Below are positions 56,557-64,000 of a stretch of DNA of 64,000 nt, one piece after another. The notes beneath the pieces were generated by a model that saw only the letters and a program-made list of their open reading frames with translations, had not been told where the DNA came from and searched no databases. Made by a program: the position numbers and the translations under genes. The stretch is from Synaphobranchus kaupii (lineage: Eukaryota; Chordata; Actinopteri; Anguilliformes; Synaphobranchidae). Position 1 is the first letter of the stretch. Every line of letters begins with the position of its first letter. The stretch lies in NCBI GenBank assembly GCA_029718625.1, contig CM056381.1, positions 55,546,157 to 55,610,156 of the forward strand, in the 5' to 3' direction.

Positions 56557-59500
56557 TCAGAGAGTAACATACAAGTTAAAGGTAACAATCAGCCACAATT
56601 TACATCACCTGCAGTAAATACTGACGTATTTAACTGATGTGTCACGGCTAATCTGGTCACATCATCACTCACAGCAGGTTAGGAAGTGCACCACCAACAT
56701 AAAAACAGGTATATACATTCATAGACTATCCAAAATATGCAATATAAAAAATCTAATATAAAAATGTAGCACACTGCACTACCTTACGGTTTTCTTAGGA
56801 GAAAAGCTATGGAACTGGAACTCTGGGCAGGTATCACAAGTGAGAATATGCAACATTTTAAAGTCTTGCATAACAGGGAGGGCATAAAAATCTGTTCTTA
56901 AAGTCAGTATTTGTGAGAATGATACAATATAATGATACAATCCAAATAATATTGATCATAACAGTCTATTGATCCATGTAGCCTATTGCTTGCTGGTATG
57001 CTTTAACTACGTGCACGAGCGTATTTCTCCAGCTGTAAATCACTGTTTCACAGTCTTACTGTCAGCCATCATATTAGCAATCCGCCAAGATGTAAACACA
57101 GATGGCTTTTAGCCCCTTGGCGCCGATGGCAAATTTCACCTATTTAGGGGGTGCTCTGTTTAAGGCTTTATAACTCCAGGTGTGAGCATCACATAAACTT
57201 GGTAAATGGCTTAAATAAAACAAGACAGGTGTACCAATTACAATACAAACTTAGATTTGTTTATTTTCATAATTTAAGTCTAAATAAAGTGCCACAAATG
57301 CAAAGAAACTTTGGAAAAAAAATGTAAAAAATTGTTTTTCTTTAGTTTGCTGAGAGCTACATCTCACTTTTGCATAATTTTCAAGTGGGAATTACTATAT
57401 TTTCATCAGTATAGGGGGGTAGATATCTATGGGTCCAAACCCCCGATGCAAAACATGTCATAAAATGAATAGAATTAGTTTTGTCCATTATAAAGCATGT
57501 ACATTTGCTCCTTCTGATGGTTAAGATAAAAAACATTGATATCACAGTGTTACATACACCTAAATATTTTGCCTAATCATTCACTCTTGTACCTCAATAA
57601 AACATCACTTGTCCCTGTACTCTACAGTATTTATACTTTTGTCCTGGGATTGCATTTTTCTGTAGTTTTAAAAATATATATTATTTTCCTATTTATAATG
57701 ACTCCAAGGAAATTTTTACCTTAATCTACCACATATCAGTGCACAGTAAATTGGAATGAGCATTTGTCATGCCCTAAGAGACAAGTACAGTAGATACGCC
57801 ATAGCCTATATTATCTGCGATAACATGAACATAAAATAGTAGTCCACCATCTGCAAAATGCTGCCAAATGTTCTATCGTCAATGAACATCGGTAGCCTAC
57901 ATCAAAAATACATTTAACGATTGCACTGCAGTATGTGAAATGCACTCAAAATGTGAAAATAACAATAGAGCTATCAAACATATTGGAAAGACAGTGCTCG
58001 AGTGGAAACATGAACGTACATAGTAGCCAGCGAGACCAACAGCATTTTAGATGCAAAAATACATACATATCGGAAAAGGGAAACTCTCCTCCCTAATGCG
58101 CTTTCTATAGAGCTTGCGTAATACTAAACCGTTAAAACGAAAACTGCCGTTACGCTGGGCTGTAGTAAATTGTTCAAAGCACCCTAAAAGACATGGCATA
58201 TACCATTGCTAAGGTTATAATGTATTCTATTGGATAAAAAAGCAGACAATTAAACCAGAATTAACTGTAATGAATGAGACAGGCTTACAGGGCATGGGGG
58301 TATTACGCGTCAACGTTTCAGATAGTGTCATAGCGGTATAAAGTGTTGTATATTTCTCAAAATGATTGTACCAGACAATAAATGAACACTGAATTTTGAA
58401 AGGAACATCTCGATGTGTAAAACCAATGGTAGGATTGTATATTTATTTCATATTTAGTAGCATATATTGCTAGTAGAATACATGGTAGAATGAGACAGTA
58501 CTTTCACAGTTTATTTTGCATTTGAGTGAGCAGGGCTTTTCACGGCTTTTCTGGCATACGATCAGGCTATTGTTGGGTTTATCTCGTTACTATGACGTTA
58601 TTCTAATTTTATATGATGAATAAATATATTTATGAACTCAAACATAGACGCTATTGTCCACTATGGCACGCATGGGTAGGTATAGACTAGGTGGGGGTTT
58701 CTTTTTAAATTGACATGCTACGGGGAAATAGTGACACTTAGAAACTCTGTATTCGGCAGAAATCGTCACAAACCATATACCAATAAATTTAAAACACAGA
58801 GTTTGTGATTTCCACTAATAGTTTGGCTGCAGTAGCAACGAATGTCTCAGTTGAGCAAAAAGGTTCCGCCGGTGTCACCTTCTATGCAAAGGGGTTAAAG
58901 GGAATGGGATATGACATTTTGATTGGTTGATTGCATGTTACGCCCAAGACACACCTATAATTAATGAAGAGACTGAGTTCAGCCCATTTGTACCTTGCGG
59001 CGTACTTAGCGTTCAAATAACACACCGTCTAACTGGCAAAAGTTGACTTGGACATGCCCTAAATGCACTTGCGCCATGCGTTTTAGACCAAGCGCTAAGA
59101 TCGTCAAGAGAGCCCAGTGCCTCACCTGGGAATTTAATCTGCACCCTCTGAGCCACAAATCCATTTACCGAAACAATTTTAACACAATGTCACCCAATAG
59201 AAGAAGAACAGAAATAACAGAACAATTTAGAAAGGTTTTGCATACAAAGGATGAGAAATATCTAATGCATTAAGATGGTCTTTGAAAAGGGTGAGACTGC
59301 TGTGTTTAAAAACTGAGCTTTATATTCTGTTCACAGGTCGAAAGCAAACAACAGAGCTCCCAACAATGCAATCAGCCTTCCATATGGGCAGTGTGCACAA
59401 GGGCTAGTAAAATAAGATTTTTTTTGTATGAATAACTTAAATGTTTTGTGTTGTGCTCAAGTGCATCCAACAGCCCTAATTATTCAGGTGTTTATCATAT

Positions 59501-61387
59501 TATTTGTTCCTGATTTGCACTGCTGTCAGTCTTTCAAGAACAATCAAAAGAAAAACAACAGCGAGTTGCAGTTTCTGGCTGCTGTGTGTGTGTGAGGCAT
59601 CTTTGGCCGACTGCAGCTGTGTGATACGGGCTGTGCAGACACAGAGCTCTGCCCTGATATCAGCCCTGACATTTAGGATTTCATACCGACTAGCTCCCTC
59701 CCCCTTCCTCTCGGGACGGGAACACCGGCGAAGCTGCTCCCCTTTCAATCTCCCTCCTCCTGTCACTCACATGTCCGCCTCTATTATCAATCTGTGAGAC
59801 CAGTCATTCTGACCGGACCCCTGTGTCCCTGCTGCAGGAGCCCCCCCCCCCCCCCCCCCCGACAAACAGCGCCCCCCCTTGTTAACATTTTACAATTCGA
59901 ACTCTGGCTACGGCATGTTTCAATATAGTTTTCATGGAAATGTGGATTTAGCTAATGTCTTCTAAACTGTGTTAATTTCTCTGACAGAATCTAATAAATA
60001 TGCTTGTCATTTTAGGATTACCAGATGGAATTGTTGATACATCGGAGAATAGTGATGTAGGCTATTCTTTGATGAATAGATGTATCTGTGATCCATTATG
60101 AACAGTTAATATAAAATAATTAGGCTAGCCTATATTTGGAAACATAATAATCAAGTTCTGTTTTACAGATTTCAAAAATGACGAACAGCATCATTAGGCT
60201 TGTCGTTACTATTTTAACATCGGTGTTAGGGATGGAGCCGATCGATCGGCTGATTTCCCATCCACGTGACTCAATCGGCATTCCTTGAAATCACCGATTC
60301 ATTTCTAGTAGCAAAAGTAGTTTTGCCTTAAACTGTGATAAATCTCCTTTTCCAAAAACGGAAAACACACAATATAGCCTACTCAGACATGTCTTTATGT
60401 TTTACTGAAAAATGGAATGAAATGAAATTTCCCACCTGATGAAAGTTAAATAAAGTGAATAAGGCTTGGATTTGAGCTTATATTATTAACCCTATGGACT
60501 TTGGCCCCCTAGTGGTGGGACGCATGCATCCCAATTTTTTAGTGTTCATATTTCTCTTAAATTCTAAATTAAAACACGGAACTTTCGACGCAAAATAGTT
60601 AAAAACATTCACAGCCTGCGACCACATTCGTTTATATGCTTATCAGCTCTCAGGTTACACTGCACAGCCATAAAGCAGTAGGGTGCTAATAGCCCAACCC
60701 ACTGTTTACAGCCTTCACCTCGCCACAGTCACAGGCAATAAAATGCATATCAAAAAAACTCTTGGTACCGTTTCAACACGCTAAAAAATCAAGATCCGAT
60801 TCAGGAGCAATGGTATATTATTGAAAAGTTGTACAAATAAACATTAGGTGTTTTTTTCCTATGCTCACTTCAGTATGCATACAACCGATGTACTTCCGAT
60901 TTTGTATAAATATATTTTATTTTCTACAAAATCTCTTGATAAACATGTTTAATCAACCAAATGTGATACATGGTTATGCAGTTATAACTGTTTTCGGAAG
61001 AATCATGAACGTTTTTTCGTAATCCATTTATACATTGTCCAGCAAAATCTCCATTTCCACAGTGCATACCCAACGCATTTGCATTTGTACTACGTTACTA
61101 CCGTTGCGTAAAAACATTACTAGGCTGCTTCATGAATGATCTAACGTAAAACACGTAGATTATCTTCTACGGGGTTTCCTGCCCTTTAAAACGAAGTAAA
61201 ATATGTCATGTTCGAGCGACTGGGAACGGCGCTGTGTCCACGCGTAATGACAGCCCATAGGGCAATCGTGGGTGCGCACTTGGCCACATGACACTACAGA
61301 CAGGATAAGATTGCGTTTGTGGCCATCTTTACGGAGCTTATCCTGGACTGGATTGCTGTACAAGTACGTTTTTAGCCTATCCAGATG
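56557..61387. other. Non-coding stretch with dispersed repeats
   Basis: No recognisable gene over 4.8 kb. It holds the repeat related to 54350-54600 (57110-57300), an old repeat near 58890-59110, a poly-C tract, and a possible hAT-like left end TAGGGATGGAGCCGATCGAT at ~60226 without a partner. Confidence 0.4.
59841..59860 (+). repeat. Poly-C tract of 20 bases
   Basis: Uninterrupted run of 20 C, prone to slippage and assembly error. Confidence 0.95.
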
Positions 61388-63122
61388 ATATATAGTAGGG
61401 GTGTATACGGAGCCGAATATCGTATTCGGGAAAGCACGAATAATGCGTTGGAACAGAATTTTGTTTCTACCCGAAGTTGCTTGTTAATATTCGGATTCGG
61501 AAGAGAGAGAGAGGAGACACTTAATTCAGCACGGGTGGCCTGCCAGAGATTTAATTCATTGAGATAGCCACTAACAGGAGTGATTAAAACAAATGCCCTA
61601 TCAAAATCAGCATTATAAAACCAAACTGTGACTTAATGTTTATAAAGATATTTTGAGAACGCATTACTCTAGATCAGGAAGGTTTCATGTAGCCTATGCT
61701 ATTGATAGACTAGCGTATGTTACGCTAACGTTAAAGTCCACAGTGTGGATTAATTGCGAGTTGAATGGTAAACAATCTGGGTAGCAACAAGCATTCACAG
61801 AATCTGTGATATAGGCTAAATATTTATTTTAATTAAGTTACCACAGTGCGATTGTCACTAATATGTACCTACATGTGAATCCACTTTTGTTGTCTCTCTC
61901 AGACCCGGCGGCAGAATTATTGGGAAGGACGTGCCTCAATTTTTTTTAGGGGGGGCACATATTGGATATTGTGTTTTCACAAACCACAGCCGGTATAGGC
62001 TGCTACCTATGCGTTCATGTCGGCATTAAGGATGTCTTAAACACAGCGAAACGCAGCTCTCAATAAACAGCATCACCAAATAGGCTAATTTCCTTCAATC
62101 CAAATCAATGAACTAAGGCTGGGTGTTTGTCATGGAAGTCGCAGGTGCCATGATTCCGCTAATTCTGCCCTGTCTACCTTAACGTAGCCTACAGTGTTAT
62201 TTATAGGCTAGGCTTCCGCATTTTAACCATATTGCCAAATTCTGGGCAAACAAAATGCGACAATGTGCATATATTCTGGAATGCGCTAGCTCAAGCATCG
62301 CAATGTAGCCTATCAAAACAACACTTTAAAGACATAAAAATTGGTACACGGGAACCCTCATTTATCATTTTAGTAGTCTAGCCTAATGCAATATGAGCAT
62401 TCTTTACGTGATTGACCGAATGAAGCCATTACATGCATTTTAGCCTACTCATGGGCTATTTGTAGGCTACATACCAGCCGGAAACTTCATTTGACTTTTT
62501 TGAAACTCAAGCACTTACAGTTATTGTTGCTACAGCCCAAGGTAGCCTATTTTCCTTCCCTAAGTGACTACAGGAAGGCAGCCGCCACCTCCAAATGCCT
62601 TACAGTTATATGGGAAAATACATGTTATACTGAAAATTGTTATTTAACTAATTAACTAACAATAAAAAGTACAAAATGAAATCACAACAGGCAGAAAGGT
62701 TTGTTATTGTGGAAATCATTTCCATTCAAATGTATAAGGAATGGTTTCATGTTTTTATAAAACTGCCTTTTCATTATGAGTTGATTATATATTGTAGCTC
62801 AGATTTTTTCCAGTTGTTATCCAAAATTATTGTTCAGTGTTCCCCAGTTAGGGGGTGGGTGGTTAGATAAATAAGTATAAAGTCCAGAATATAGTTCATA
62901 TAAAAGGTTTTGAAAAGAAAAAAAGACAGGGAGGGGACTCATAAATTGCAATAGTAATTAATTTTAGACTAGAAAATATGACATTTCCTATATGTAACAC
63001 ACTTCCAATCGAAGCCCCCGCCCACTTCCAGTTTTTTTATCCGAATACAGATACAGATACAGATAATTTTGATGGTCCAACAGATACAGATAATGGCATC
63101 GCTGCACACCCCTAATATATAG
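61388..63122. mobile_element. Non-autonomous hAT-type element with 8-bp ATATATAG duplication
   Basis: The element proper is 61396-63114 (1719 bases). Ends are TAGGGGTGTATACGGAGC and, in reverse complement, TAGGGGTGTGCAGCGATG, sharing the first nine bases. Exact 8-bp direct repeats ATATATAG lie at 61388-61395 and 63115-63122, the hAT hallmark. Subterminal CCGAATA motifs occur at both sides (61412, 63041). No transposase ORF is inside, so it depends on another copy. Confidence 0.9.
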
Positions 63123-64000
63123 TCATGTGTAGCGCTTTTGTTAGCTGTATGTACGTCATAGGCTAGCTTTTCTCTTTACGCGTATGTGGTTTGCTGTATG
63201 GTGTAATTGCGCTGGTCATATGTCTTTGCTGCTTCAACGATTACGATTATTTTATACATTTATACCCAAACGTGGCAAGCAACCATGGAAAGAAGAGCGT
63301 TTATTTCACGGTTGCTCAGCTTTTGGAGGAGCTGAACCGCAGAGATTCTGGAGGTGAAGAAGTGAGTCCTCAGGCATAGTTGTGACTCTGTGGCATGGAC
63401 CCGTGCCTGGACATGTAAGTGTTTTTAAAAATATATAATACAAATTATTATTATTATTATTGTTATTATTATCATCATCATCACAATCATCAACAGTATG
63501 GAGCGCTATTATCTAGAGTATTTTTAGTTTGGTGATAAATGGATTCTCGCAGAAGTTCGCTAGTTAGCTTCTATGCTTCTATGTCACGCTTCTATGTCAC
63601 AGACTGGAGAGGAGCTCATGGCTGCTAAGGGGGTTTGTTTTGTAGCGTTCATTCGCAGTTTTTTTTTGTGTAGCAACCAACACAAGGGCTAGTTGTTGAA
63701 TTCACGCATGAAACTACATCCATTCTCAGTACTTTATTTCACGGTTCAGTCAAGACATTACAGTATTATAATAATGTAATTTAGTTTGTGCAAGCTAACA
63801 AACTAATTCATAAATCCTAGTTAGCTACGATTGCTAATTATGTTTTTAAATGTATATATATATGTATATAAAATATATGTGTGTGTGTGTGTATATATAT
63901 ATATATTTTTTTTCACTTCATTGTAATACTTGCCATATGTCCTTTTGAGATAATTAGTGTTCTCATTTTTTAGTGATTCTACTTAGTAATGTACTTGAAT
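63123..64000. other. Non-coding end of window with microsatellites
   Basis: (ATT)n/(ATC)n near 63446-63485 and (TA)n/(TG)n near 63853-63906. No gene recognised. Confidence 0.5.

Noticed and set aside
59043..59273. 76-codon ORF with CPKCTC
   Set aside because: Starts in an old dispersed repeat near 58890-59110; the cysteine pair is likely coincidental.
60226..60310. Possible hAT left end TAGGGATGGAGCCGATCGAT
   Set aside because: No matching right end or 8-bp duplication was found nearby.

Overview
This window is eukaryotic, almost certainly from a ray-finned (teleost) fish. Signs are AT-rich intergenic DNA with dense 'taggcta/tagcct' motifs, GT-AG introns inside a transposase, Tc1-like, hAT, L2-like, sushi-type Ty3/gypsy, Gmr1-like and DIRS elements side by side, and no operons. 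A clupeiform-like fish is a guess from base composition only. I find no rRNA, tRNA or CRISPR and no convincing host protein-coding gene. The window is essentially a nest of mobile elements at different ages.

Layout. 1-2685: foldback element with ~0.6 kb inverted arms, the left one cut by the window edge. 2686-10953: at least four copies of one three-exon, IS630/Tc1-mariner-like (DDE, DD35E spacing) transposon. One copy (3817-6221) sits inside exon 1 of another, and a fourth lies on the minus strand at 9159-10601. A long LTR fragment sits at 7655-8719. 10954-16076: decayed gypsy element with integrase upstream of reverse transcriptase (Gmr1-type order). 16076-16975: segments duplicated about 40 kb away at 55932-56556, one inverted and one direct. 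20642-22332: 1.7 kb solo LTR with internal subrepeats. 24690-25075: antisense L2-like LINE fragment.

26207-32436: complete, apparently intact sushi/Tf1-type chromovirus-like retrotransposon. It has 958-bp LTRs, a 5-bp target duplication, one 1428-codon ORF ending in a chromodomain, and an 11-nt LTR/primer-site complementarity that predicts self-priming. 34587-37380: truncated gypsy gag, a hAT fragment with a BED finger and a Tc1-like end. 37799-41099: hairpins, an isolated Tc1-like TIR and a 334-bp solo LTR.

41100-46061: region bounded by inverted GGGCCTC/GAGGCCC ends, holding two solo LTRs and a Tc1-like DD34E transposon. 47014-52602: nearly intact DIRS element on the minus strand, with gag, RT/RNase H and tyrosine recombinase, inverted terminal repeats and a split internal complementary region. 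52603-64000: mostly unannotatable sequence with small inverted-repeat elements and a 1.7 kb non-autonomous hAT-type element flanked by an exact 8-bp duplication (61396-63114).

The genes do not form a pathway; each serves its own element. Insertion order can be read from nesting, target duplications and LTR divergence. The sushi element is the youngest clear insertion. The DIRS element has only two visible lesions, and the IS630-like and Gmr1-like copies are dead.
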